Assembly: GCA_021792235.1 (NCBI GenBank)
Contig: JAJYVC010000047.1
Span: 1-8,864 of the forward strand
DNA length: 8,864 bases
Direction of reading: 5' to 3'
Origin: Microcaldota archaeon
GTDB lineage: Archaea; Micrarchaeota; Micrarchaeia; Micrarchaeales; CABMGC01
Made by a program: the position numbers and the translations under genes. Within the stretch, counting starts at the first letter, position 1. Every line of letters begins with the position of its first letter. The notes below the pieces were generated by a model. That model ran no database searches and was not told the origin of the DNA. It saw only the letters and a list, made by a program, of their open reading frames with translations. Shown here one piece after another: positions 1-6,562 of the stretch.

Positions 1-753
1 AAATGCTATGCCGCGCTGTGTGAGTTTTTTAACCCCTGAAAGCCACCTGCCGAAGCCTGCGCCGAATATAATCTGCATTATCATTGTCCCTATGCCGAAC
101 ATGAAGCCCGGGATCCAGCCGGTCCATGCGTTTGGCATTGCAGGGGAAAGTACAGTATATATTATTAGCGCGAAAGCACCAAAGCCGAAACCAGCTATAA
201 TCCCGTGCAGGAATGCAAGTTTGGACGGAACGGCCTTGAGACCGGTTGACGCGTCTGTTGTGGCGAGTGGATTCAGCTTGTGCTCCTCCTCCAGCCTGTG
301 GCTTTTGCTGTCCTTTTTGTGCAAACCGAAGACGTACGACAGTTTCTCTTCAAGCCCGTGCCAGTGCGGATATATCCTCTTATTCTTTATATACATGCCT
401 GCTGCGAACATTGATATGCCAACGAGCACGTATGTGATTCCGAATGCCGCTGAGGTCATGAATATTCCGGCAAGTGCGAAATACGCTATTTCAGAGAGTA
501 TGGCACGTTGTAGTGTAAAGCCTGCAGAGAAGATCATGCCAGCCTTGGCCCCGCCTTTGGTACTGTAGCTGCCAACTGCATAAGAAAAGGTTATGGGCCA
601 TGTATGCTCGTCTGGGGTTATGCCATGCACAATGCCTAGAAGCAGCGCTATAACAATGGCAGAGTATACATCGACATTCTGTGGGTTGTAGAGGTTTATT
701 TTAAGGGCAGCAAGGCCGAATACTGAAGCTAGCATAAAGGTAAAAGGCATCAT
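1..753 (-). CDS. NicO/UreH-like polytopic membrane transporter, 3' end beyond window
   Basis: The frame is open from an ATG-ATG pair at 753/750 to the window edge, giving 251 residues without a stop, so the C-terminus is missing. The product is a membrane protein with about six visible helices. The first helical pair ends in HGITPDEH (residues 43-50), which resembles the H-x4-D-x-H signature of the NicO nickel/cobalt and UreH-like transporter families. A second 'LHGIIAGFGFG' segment sits in the later half, suggesting the internal repeat usual in such families. The soluble loop between the halves is rich in histidine (PHWHG, then three more His within about 25 residues), as in metal transporters. 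From this I infer export or import of a divalent metal. No metal-related neighbour supports it, and a TauE/SafE-type anion exporter is an alternative. A TATA-like element lies about 26 bases upstream, so the mRNA may be leaderless. Confidence 0.6.
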   Translation of the reverse strand, partial: MMPFTFMLASVFGLAALKINLYNPQNVDVYSAIVIALLLGIVHGITPDEHTWPITFSYAVGSYSTKGGAKAGMIFSAGFTLQRAILSEIAYFALAGIFMTSAAFGITYVLVGISMFAAGMYIKNKRIYPHWHGLEEKLSYVFGLHKKDSKSHRLEEEHKLNPLATTDASTGLKAVPSKLAFLHGIIAGFGFGAFALIIYTVLSPAMPNAWTGWIPGFMFGIGTMIMQIIFGAGFGRWLSGVKKLTQRGIAF

Positions 754-769
754 GTTAGGATATTACCCA

Positions 770-786
770 ATTAAATATAATTATAT
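770..786 (-). promoter_or_regulatory. TATA-like promoter of the NicO-like gene
   Basis: An AT-only stretch (TATATAATTATATTTAA on the minus strand) is centred about 25 bases before the ATG at 753. This is archaeal TATA-box spacing if transcription begins at or next to the start codon. No Shine-Dalgarno sequence is visible before the ATG. Confidence 0.45.
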
Positions 787-814
787 ATGGCCTTTGGTTA
801 TATGCAAGCGATAC

Positions 815-1354
815 TTATCGGATTTTTTTCAGACCAAAGTATAATATAATCGGACCTATTATTGGAAGCAGCACATATGCAGCCGCACGGTATTTTGCCT
901 TTGTTACATCATACCTTTCCCCAAGACGGTAGAAGGCCAGACCTATCGGCGTGGAGCATGCTGCGCCGATTGTATATCCGACAATAGCAAATCCGAAGCC
1001 TAGTGGGAGATCTGACGCCCCATTGAATATTATGAAGTAGAATCCTAAGGTAAGCAGCACGGATGCAATTATCTGCAGCAAGACTCCGTACATGCCAAGG
1101 ATATACCCTTTGTCGGTATGTTCCATTATCTTGAATCCAGCATAAATATTGGGGGTGCTCATGAGGTCTATTGCGGCCCCTATAATAAGTATAAGCAAGG
1201 ATACGGCAGAATATACTGAAACCAGATTGTTGCGTATCTGTACAGAATAAAATGAAACCGCTGCTGCGCCTAAAAACAGTATTACTGATCCGATTATGAC
1301 TAGCAGGATTCCCCTCTTCAGCTTCTGTATTGCAGTTTCATTGACTTTTGCCAT
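815..1354 (-). CDS. Five-helix membrane protein, DUF973-like
   Basis: The 179-residue product has five predicted membrane helices at about residues 14-38, 46-66, 86-112, 116-140 and 156-175, with no signal peptide and no soluble domain. The C-terminal part, a 'YRLGERY' connector followed by a last helix ending 'PIILYFGLKKIR', fits the archaeal DUF973 family of uncharacterised membrane proteins (recognised from memory, not searched). The function is unknown. It has its own promoter, a TATA-like box about 25 bases before the ATG, so the transcript is probably leaderless. The downstream NicO-like gene begins 61 bases later with its own TATA-like element, so the two are likely separate units. Confidence 0.75.
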   Translation of the reverse strand: MAKVNETAIQKLKRGILLVIIGSVILFLGAAAVSFYSVQIRNNLVSVYSAVSLLILIIGAAIDLMSTPNIYAGFKIMEHTDKGYILGMYGVLLQIIASVLLTLGFYFIIFNGASDLPLGFGFAIVGYTIGAACSTPIGLAFYRLGERYDVTKAKYRAAAYVLLPIIGPIILYFGLKKIR

Positions 1355-1372
1355 GACTAGCTTTGGTGCGAA

Positions 1373-1383
1373 CCTTTTATAAA
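1373..1383 (-). promoter_or_regulatory. TATA box of the DUF973-like gene
   Basis: TTTATAAAAGG on the minus strand matches the archaeal TATA consensus closely. Its centre is 24-25 bases from the ATG at 1354, which places the predicted transcription start at the start codon. Confidence 0.6.
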
Positions 1384-1438
1384 TGCAGTTTTATTCATAT
1401 TGATTGAAATAACCAGAAACAGCCTTGTAACATATTCT

Positions 1439-1855
1439 TCAACTTACTGCTCTCTTTACAAGCGCCGCGATCTCTGCCTCTTCTGTTTTGGTTAGCCCGT
1501 CAAGTGCAAATGATGTCGGCCACATCTTGCCTTCGTCTAGGTTAGCCTTGTCAGTGAAGCCCAGTGTGGAATACCTGGCCTTGAACTTGCCTGCATTCTG
1601 GAAGAAGCAGATGATCTTGCCATCCTTTGCATATGCAGGCATACCATACCACGTTCTGGGAGAAAGTTCCGGTGCGCTGGCCGTTATGATAGAGTGTACT
1701 TTCTTTGCCACGGAGCGGTCAGGCTCCTTCATCTTTGCGATTGCGGCGAATACGGCCCCTTCGTCGTTGGCCTTTGCATTCTTCTCTTTAAGGTATTCCT
1801 TCATCGCAGCTATCTCCTCTTTATTTAGTCCTTTATTCTTTTTTGTATCTGACAT
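1439..1855 (-). CDS. DUF1801 (YdhG-like) protein
   Basis: This small soluble protein belongs to the DUF1801 family. It shows the family's core in order: 'EPDRSVAKKVHSIITASAP' (helix), 'RTWYGMPAYAKDGKIICFFQ', then 'KFKARYSTLGF' and 'MWPTSFAL', with a C-terminal helix. Family members are sometimes called iron chaperones, but their biochemical role is not firmly known. I chose the ATG at 1855 (138 residues). It lies 2 bases after the TAA of the SRPBCC gene and follows a GGTG ribosome-binding sequence (1863-1866), and the resulting MSDTKK start suits the family. An ATG at 1870 would add five residues and overlap the upstream gene by 13 bases. Tight linkage with SRPBCC and ArsR genes is a common bacterial arrangement, so these three almost surely form one transcription unit. 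Confidence 0.88.
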   Translation of the reverse strand: MSDTKKNKGLNKEEIAAMKEYLKEKNAKANDEGAVFAAIAKMKEPDRSVAKKVHSIITASAPELSPRTWYGMPAYAKDGKIICFFQNAGKFKARYSTLGFTDKANLDEGKMWPTSFALDGLTKTEEAEIAALVKRAVS

Positions 1856-1857
1856 GT

Positions 1858-2358
1858 TTACACCAGGCATTCAACAGCAAGGGTCTCCTGCAGCTTGTCT
1901 ATGCTCTGGGTCCAGCCGGCCCCCATTCCCTTGAGCGCAAACATCGCCCTATCGGTCTTGTTTATCTTTGTGACGACTATGTGAAGATTCATCCTTGTCT
2001 TCCCACCGACTTCCTCAAAGTCAACGGCCACCTCCGTCTCTAAGAAGATGCCCTGGACCTCGTCTGCAGCCCCGGCTGCTATCACAAGCCTTTTCTGCGG
2101 AGTTACCTCCTTGAACTTCCCTATCATGGGCCACTTCATTCCCTTTGCAGACCCCAGTTCCTTCCCTGCAAGCATGACTATGTTTATCCTGCCTCCTGAT
2201 CTCGCATCCACTTCACACGTGGGATTAGTGACGCCACGCGGACCCCACCACTTCCTGACCAGCTCCGGATCAGTCCATGCCCTCCACACCAGTTCTCTTG
2301 GAGCATTGAATGTGCGCTTTATTGTAAGTTCCCTCTTAGGCTCGTTTTTGTCTGCCAT
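1858..2358 (-). CDS. SRPBCC / AHSA1-type START-like ligand-binding protein
   Basis: The 166-residue cytosolic protein of the SRPBCC (AHSA1, Aha1 C-terminal-like) superfamily has a helix-grip fold expected to hold a hydrophobic ligand. Diagnostic features are the opening beta strand 'LTIKRTFNAPRELVWRAWTD' (residues 11-30), the hallmark RKWWGP (35-40), a central 'GRINIVM' strand, 'GKFKEVTPQKRLV', and the C-terminal helix 'GMGAGWTQSIDKLQE' that closes the cavity. The length is normal. It is the second gene of the ArsR unit, starting 37 bases after the regulator's stop with a weak AGATGAT ribosome-binding sequence, and its stop is 2 bases before the DUF1801 start. The ligand and any enzymatic activity are unknown. 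Bacterial relatives with ArsR partners are often annotated only as activator of Hsp90 ATPase 1-like. Confidence 0.92.
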   Translation of the reverse strand: MADKNEPKRELTIKRTFNAPRELVWRAWTDPELVRKWWGPRGVTNPTCEVDARSGGRINIVMLAGKELGSAKGMKWPMIGKFKEVTPQKRLVIAAGAADEVQGIFLETEVAVDFEEVGGKTRMNLHIVVTKINKTDRAMFALKGMGAGWTQSIDKLQETLAVECLV

Positions 2359-2395
2359 TTTATCATCTTTTTAGCATGATTTACCCTAACAATAG

Positions 2396-2722
2396 TCATC
2401 TCCTTTTGTAGGCTTTCTTCTTCTCTTCCAGAAGCACATCACCAAGTGTGTCGAGCCGTTCGTTCCATATGCGTTCGTTCTTCCGTATCCACTCTTCTAC
2501 TTCGGATAGCGATGCTGTGTTAAGCTCGTATATGTGCTGCTGCGCACGCTTCCTCATTAGCACGATCCCGGCGTCCAGCAGTACTCTGAGGTGTTGGGAT
2601 ACTGCCTGAGCAGTTATGTCGAACCGGCCATATATCTGGGTCGCATTCAATTGCCCGTTGGACGCAAGCAGCTCTATTATTCTCCTCCTTCTAGGTTCTG
2701 CAAGCGCATAAAAAACATCCAT
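2396..2722 (-). CDS. ArsR-family winged-helix transcriptional regulator
   Basis: The 108-residue winged helix-turn-helix repressor begins 'MDVFYALAEPRRRRIIELL', the standard opening of the SRPBCC-linked ArsR subfamily. The recognition helix is 'ITAQAVSQHLRVLLDAGIV' (about residues 36-54), followed by a beta wing ending 'QQHIYEL'. There is no cysteine at all, so metal sensing by the usual ArsR/SmtB thiol sites is unlikely. It heads the transcription unit with the SRPBCC and DUF1801 genes and probably represses it. The promoter carries two overlapping perfect 10-bp palindromes around the TATA box, plausible operator material. The ATG at 2722 is about 27 bases from the TATA centre, suggesting a leaderless mRNA. 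Confidence 0.92.
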   Translation of the reverse strand: MDVFYALAEPRRRRIIELLASNGQLNATQIYGRFDITAQAVSQHLRVLLDAGIVLMRKRAQQHIYELNTASLSEVEEWIRKNERIWNERLDTLGDVLLEEKKKAYKRR

Positions 2723-2744
2723 GCTCTTATTATTTAAGAAACTA

Positions 2745-2759
2745 CTTTATAAAGCTTTA
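2745..2759 (-). promoter_or_regulatory. Promoter and candidate operator of the ArsR unit
   Basis: CTTTATAAAG (2745-2754) is a good TATA box and a perfect palindrome. TAAAGCTTTA (2750-2759) is a second perfect 10-bp palindrome overlapping it. The box centre is about 27 bases from the ArsR ATG. A dimeric winged-helix protein bound here would block TATA-binding protein, so autoregulation is a reasonable inference. Confidence 0.55.
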
Positions 2760-2776
2760 GCTTTACTAATTGTACC

Positions 2777-2788
2777 TTCATATAATCA
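2777..2788 (+). promoter_or_regulatory. Candidate TATA element of the permease gene
   Basis: TTCATATAATCA is the best AT-rich candidate ahead of the permease on the plus strand. It predicts a transcription start near 2808 and hence a leader of about 60 bases, consistent with the visible ribosome-binding site at that gene. Confidence 0.35.
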
Positions 2789-2801
2789 TTTGAATTCATG
2801 C

Positions 2802-2826
2802 AGCCTAACGGCAAGCTTATTAGGCT
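2802..2826. repeat. Inverted repeat in the permease leader
   Basis: Seven-base arms AGCCTAA (2802-2808) and TTAGGCT (2820-2826) are perfect reverse complements around an 11-base spacer. The repeat overlaps the predicted permease transcription start, so it could be a repressor site or a hairpin at the 5' end of the mRNA. Confidence 0.5.
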
Positions 2827-2871
2827 TGGTCAGCAATCTAGTCTTAGTATCCCTCTGGATTAGGAGATGCT

Positions 2872-4206
2872 ATGTCTGGGAATGGAAGGAACAAGATAAG
2901 CGTTGCTGCGGGAACTGCAGTAGGTCTCGGCGCAATAATAGGTGCAGGCATATTCGTGCTTAGTGGTACAGCGGTAGCAATCGCAGGGATATATGCCCTG
3001 GCTGCGTTCATAATAGTCGGAGTAGTTGCCATAATAATAGCACTTGAACTTGGGGAGCTGGGTGCTCTGATGCCTTATGTCAAGGGCGCCTCGTATTCGT
3101 ACACCTACAAGGCATTCGGCAGCGAGTTGGGTTTTATCACTGGAATTCTTAGATATCTTTCACTTGTTGTGGCAATATCTGCAATAGCGCTAGGTTTTGG
3201 GTCCTACTTGTCCAACCTTGCTATTGGAAGCGCTAGTGGTGCCTATCCTATACTATTTGCAATAGCTGCGATAGTGGCACTCTCAATTGTGAATATGTTT
3301 GGCGTGAAGAAGGCCGCGCAGGCGGACCTCGGCCTGGTAATAATAAAGATAGCTATACTCTTGATATTCGTTGCTTTTGCGGTGTTCATGGTACTGTCCA
3401 GGCCAGGTTCAGTGCCTGTTATATCATTCAGCGCGCAGGGCGGCATGATCGGAGGTATATTCGCAGCCAGCGTCGTAGTGTTCTTTGCCTATTCGGGATT
3501 CCAGTCGATCTCTGCGATAACTGACAGGATAAGTGGCGGGGCGAGAGGATATGTTAAGGCCATAATGTCTGCAGTGATAATAAGCATGGTGGTTTACGTG
3601 CTTGTTGTTGTGGCTACTCTCCTTCTAGTGCCGCCAAGCTTATACCACAACCTACTCACGGCTGACCCACTCTCCTATGTTCTGGGTCAGGCTCACGCAC
3701 CATCATGGCTGCTAGTGCTGACGGACATCGGTGCACTTGTGGCAACGGCCTCAGCGACAATAGCAATGATACTAGCATCTTCTAGGGCGCTTTACCAGAT
3801 GGGCGATGATCATCTGCTTCCGAGATTCTTCAGGAAGTACAACAAGAATAGGGACACTGCTGAGAACGGCATAATAATCTCAGCGATAATAGGCATACTG
3901 ATGCTCTTTGCAGGCAACATATACATAATAGCCTCGATAGCCAACTTCGGATTGATGTTCAACTACCTTATGCTAGGATTCGACATAATGCATTTCAGGA
4001 GGACTAAGGCCAAGTCACCGTTCAGGATGCCTCTTTACCCATATCTGCCCATAGTCAGCACAGTGCTGCTACTGGTATTCTTCACAGGACTTGACCAGCA
4101 GGTGCTGTCCATGGGAGTCATACTAATGATATTGCTGCTTGTCATATATTACATGCTTAGGGAAATGAGAGAAAAGAAGGTCGTCAGGGTAAAACTCTTC
4201 GACTGA
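2872..4206 (+). CDS. APC-family amino acid permease
   Basis: The 444-residue integral membrane protein is of the amino acid-polyamine-organocation superfamily, expected to import amino acids (or related amines) with protons or by exchange. Twelve helices fit at about residues 11-32, 37-58, 88-112, 125-144, 152-175, 193-212, 228-253, 277-303, 332-349, 352-371, 391-406 and 411-429. Helix 1 carries the unwound substrate-binding motif 'GLGAIIGAGIFVLSG' (18-32). Helix 6 has 'VFFAYSGFQSISAITDRI', where the family usually has an Asp in place of this Gln. The helix 8 loop has 'SSRALYQMGDDHLLP', a strong family signature. AGGAG at 2861-2865 is a clear ribosome-binding site for this ATG. The gene diverges from the ArsR unit and is followed 41 bases later by the CoA gene. 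The exact substrate cannot be told. Confidence 0.93.
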   Translation: MSGNGRNKISVAAGTAVGLGAIIGAGIFVLSGTAVAIAGIYALAAFIIVGVVAIIIALELGELGALMPYVKGASYSYTYKAFGSELGFITGILRYLSLVVAISAIALGFGSYLSNLAIGSASGAYPILFAIAAIVALSIVNMFGVKKAAQADLGLVIIKIAILLIFVAFAVFMVLSRPGSVPVISFSAQGGMIGGIFAASVVVFFAYSGFQSISAITDRISGGARGYVKAIMSAVIISMVVYVLVVVATLLLVPPSLYHNLLTADPLSYVLGQAHAPSWLLVLTDIGALVATASATIAMILASSRALYQMGDDHLLPRFFRKYNKNRDTAENGIIISAIIGILMLFAGNIYIIASIANFGLMFNYLMLGFDIMHFRRTKAKSPFRMPLYPYLPIVSTVLLLVFFTGLDQQVLSMGVILMILLLVIYYMLREMREKKVVRVKLFD

Positions 4207-4247
4207 GCCGCGAGGTTTGAGCGGTTTGATTGGCAGGCGCTATGTAG

Positions 4248-4727
4248 TTGGTTGCATTGAAAGTCATAATAGGAGGAACATTTGGGTATCTGCACATGGG
4301 CCACCGGGCCCTTTTGTCAAAGGCGTTTGAGATTGGAGATTACATATACATAGGGCTTACTTCCAACGCATACGTGAAGCGAATGAAGCATCCAGGTATA
4401 CCAACATATTCGAAAAGGAAGGCACTGCTTGAGGGATTTGTAAAGGGATTGGGAAAGAAGTTCGAGATAACAAAACTGGACGACAGATTTGGGCCTTCGA
4501 CTACCGGTGACTTCGATGCGATAGTAGTAACTAAGGAAACACTGTCGGCAGCAAGGGACATAAATAGGATAAGAAGGATGAACGACCTTAAGCCGCTGTC
4601 AATAGTCAGGATAAACTATGTGCTTGCTGCAGATTCGAAGCCGATATCCACCACGAGGATACTTCGAGGCGAGATAAGTCCGGAGGGTGCGCTCCTGCAC
4701 AGGATCACCAGGATGCGCAGGAGATGA
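4248..4727 (+). CDS. coaD: Archaeal phosphopantetheine adenylyltransferase
   Basis: The product transfers AMP from ATP to 4'-phosphopantetheine, forming dephospho-CoA, the penultimate step of coenzyme A synthesis. It is the archaeal cytosolic type, a single nucleotidyltransferase domain of 159 residues. The N-terminal 'VIIGGTFGYLHMGH' contains the catalytic HxGH (16-19). The second ATP-binding motif is ISTTRI (133-138), followed by 'RGEI', as in archaeal members. The usual GTFD reads GTFG here (Gly13). There is no ATG: an in-frame ATG at 4242 runs straight into TAG at 4245. The start must therefore be TTG at 4248 or TTG at 4257; the latter gives MKVIIGG, closer to relatives. Ribosome-binding sequence is weak. 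It lies 41 bases after the permease, perhaps on the same mRNA. Its stop is 4 bp from that of the convergent gene. Confidence 0.9.
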   Translation: MVALKVIIGGTFGYLHMGHRALLSKAFEIGDYIYIGLTSNAYVKRMKHPGIPTYSKRKALLEGFVKGLGKKFEITKLDDRFGPSTTGDFDAIVVTKETLSAARDINRIRRMNDLKPLSIVRINYVLAADSKPISTTRILRGEISPEGALLHRITRMRRR

Positions 4728-4731
4728 TGCA

Positions 4732-5613
4732 TCAGGCTATCTGCACAGGTCCGGTGCTGTTAAGCGTGCCGTTGTATGGGACCTTACCGATTGTCAGAAG
4801 AACTGGACGAACTCCACCTCCACACGGGCCATCTATCCTTAGCCAGTATGTTCCTTTTACCGAAGCGTTTGAAGCTATTACCAGAGTGAAGTCTGCAGAC
4901 GCATTACCTGATATCGTAAAGTTGGCCGGAAGGTATGACAGGGTTATGCCGGTAATCTGCCCGTAGACGCCTGCGGACTGACCGGCACTTACTGCACTGA
5001 GAGTCGCGTAATGGCTCCTTGTATTTTGAAATCCTGAAGGTTCCTTCAGCACGTTTTTGACAGTCTCGTTTATCATGAATTGCCCGCTATTTCCTGTCAA
5101 CACATAGTCTGATACGTTGCCGTAGCTGGTATTTAGCTTGTAAAGGCTTAGACCGTTGTATCCAGCTATGCTGCCGCGCAGGTCATAGAACAGCATTGGG
5201 CACATAGGCTCTCCTTGAGAAGTAGACGTTGGAGGCTGCACCAAAGTTGTGCTGACATTAGTCGGCTGGGCGATTGAAGTTGATGGAATCCCGTTGTATG
5301 CAGGCGTGCCGATGATTTGTTGATTCTTATAATTATATGAAAGGAATGCGGCAACGACAATGACCATGATTGCAGCAGCCAATGCGTACTTGGCTAGAAT
5401 TGGGGTCGTAGTTTCCTTTGCATGATAATACTTCAGCTTCCTGAAGTGCTCGTTGCCAAGCTTCTCAACCGCATCCATGCTGCGGAGCTCATCGAGATGC
5501 TGGCTTACAGTTGCTGGAGAGAGTCCCAACTCCCTGCTCATTTCGCTCAGGGTCATGTCCCTCTTCTTCAGGAGATTGAGTATCTTTCTCTTGGTTTGCA
5601 GCGTCTTGGTCAT
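4732..5613 (-). CDS. Membrane-tethered winged-helix protein with sequon-rich outer domain
   Basis: This 293-residue protein has three parts. Residues 1-65 form an ArsR/MarR-like winged helix, with recognition helix 'LSPATVSQHLDELRSMDAV' (31-49). Residues 73-94 are one hydrophobic membrane span. Residues 95-293 are a Ser/Thr/Asn-rich region expected outside the cell. That region starts with a Pro/Thr/Ser linker (108-135) and has nine N-glycosylation sequons (Asn119, 161, 166, 182, 231, 237, 249, 281, 285). It has only two cysteines (138 and 264), possibly a disulfide. Such a build suggests one-component signalling, with DNA binding inside and sensing outside. The outer domain resembles nothing I recognise. 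The ligand and target genes are unknown. The 3' end converges on the CoA gene. Confidence 0.85.
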   Translation of the reverse strand: MTKTLQTKRKILNLLKKRDMTLSEMSRELGLSPATVSQHLDELRSMDAVEKLGNEHFRKLKYYHAKETTTPILAKYALAAAIMVIVVAAFLSYNYKNQQIIGTPAYNGIPSTSIAQPTNVSTTLVQPPTSTSQGEPMCPMLFYDLRGSIAGYNGLSLYKLNTSYGNVSDYVLTGNSGQFMINETVKNVLKEPSGFQNTRSHYATLSAVSAGQSAGVYGQITGITLSYLPANFTISGNASADFTLVIASNASVKGTYWLRIDGPCGGGVRPVLLTIGKVPYNGTLNSTGPVQIA

Positions 5614-5640
5614 TTATACACAGGATAAAGTACTAGTGCA

Positions 5641-5651
5641 ACATATAAAGG
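5641..5651 (-). promoter_or_regulatory. TATA-like promoter of the tethered regulator
   Basis: CCTTTATATGT on the minus strand is centred about 33 bases before the ATG at 5613. This predicts a very short leader of about 5-8 bases, and no ribosome-binding sequence is visible. Confidence 0.45.
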
Positions 5652-5694
5652 CGTTGCTGGAAAATTAGGTTTTTGTCAGGTTTTTATCTCGTGA

Positions 5695-6555
5695 CTACTG
5701 TATTGACCTCCTCAGCCTGTCAGCTATGCTGTTCTCGTTTCCTGCAATCTCCTCCCTTATCTTGGCCATGACCGCGGATATTCCTTTATCTATCTCAATG
5801 TAGGATTTCTCAAGGACCTCTAGCCTGGCGAGGTTCTCCATCAATGCCTCTTTTCTCGAATCGGTTTGCTCCCCCTTGAGCAGGCTCCTGTTTATGGAGA
5901 CCGTATGCCTTATCCTTGCGCCGCAATCCCTCAGCCTGCCGAAGGTGCGGCTCTCAGCCCTGCCGAACCTCTTGCTCCAGTCTGCGACCTCCTCGATGGC
6001 AGCCTTTATGCTGTCAGCATACTGCGGTACCGCAACCCTCTTGTTGAATTCGCCAAAGTCCTTGTCGCGCATCTCCGAATAACATTTAAGGAAGGCGTTG
6101 GCGATGTGACGGGATACATCCTCGCTTAGCGCACTGCCACCTTTTGAAGACCTTACATCGTACTGCGCCTTTTTCTTCTTGTCCTTCAGGACCGCATATG
6201 CCTCATTTATCTCCACAGTCCTGCGTGTGGCCTCCATGCTCTTGTTAACGTCTGGATGGTACTTCTTGACAAGGGAGAAGTACGAATCCCTTATCGCCTT
6301 CTGGTCGTTTGTGTACTTGAGGCCCAGCGCGCTGTAGTAGTCCTTGCGGTCTGCCCCACTTACATCTATGCCAAGCTTTTTTGCTTCGGAAGCGAATTCG
6401 CGCTCCTGATCCTTCGTATCCTTTAGCAGCCTCTGTTCGGCTTGTTCCCTGCGCCTTGCGCCGAACTCGTGCACCTTCTCGATGCCTTTGCTTAATATCC
6501 CCATAAGAATCATGCCGGCAAAATCTCGGTATTCGAGGTCCTTTTGCAAGGCCAA
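5695..6555 (-). CDS. J-domain (DnaJ-like, type III) protein with helical tail
   Basis: This is a co-chaperone-like protein that would stimulate an Hsp70 (DnaK) ATPase. The J domain is internal, about residues 71-133, beginning 'KDYYSALGLKYTNDQKAIRD' with the invariant HPD at 100-102 ('KKYHPDVNK') and ending 'DKKKKAQYDV'. There is no Gly/Phe region or zinc finger, hence type III. The N-terminal 70 residues are charged and helical after a short hydrophobic patch (12-22). The C-terminal 150 residues are highly charged and probably form helical or coiled-coil structure, unrecognised. The start is uncertain: TTG at 6555 (7 bases after the upstream stop) gives 286 residues, while in-frame ATGs at residues 15 and 18 are alternatives without a clear ribosome-binding site. 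It is likely co-transcribed with the flavin protein gene. No dnaK is in the window. Confidence 0.88.
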   Translation of the reverse strand: MALQKDLEYRDFAGMILMGILSKGIEKVHEFGARRREQAEQRLLKDTKDQEREFASEAKKLGIDVSGADRKDYYSALGLKYTNDQKAIRDSYFSLVKKYHPDVNKSMEATRRTVEINEAYAVLKDKKKKAQYDVRSSKGGSALSEDVSRHIANAFLKCYSEMRDKDFGEFNKRVAVPQYADSIKAAIEEVADWSKRFGRAESRTFGRLRDCGARIRHTVSINRSLLKGEQTDSRKEALMENLARLEVLEKSYIEIDKGISAVMAKIREEIAGNENSIADRLRRSIQ

Positions 6556-6562
6556 GGCTGCA

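Noticed and set aside
8..568. Plus-strand open frame opposite the left-edge gene
   Set aside because: The minus strand gives a clear helical membrane protein with family-like motifs; the plus frame is Pro/Ser/Cys-rich with no motif.
2721..2963. Plus-strand 80-codon frame across the divergent promoter
   Set aside because: It overlaps the permease start in another frame, spans the promoter elements and has no coding character.
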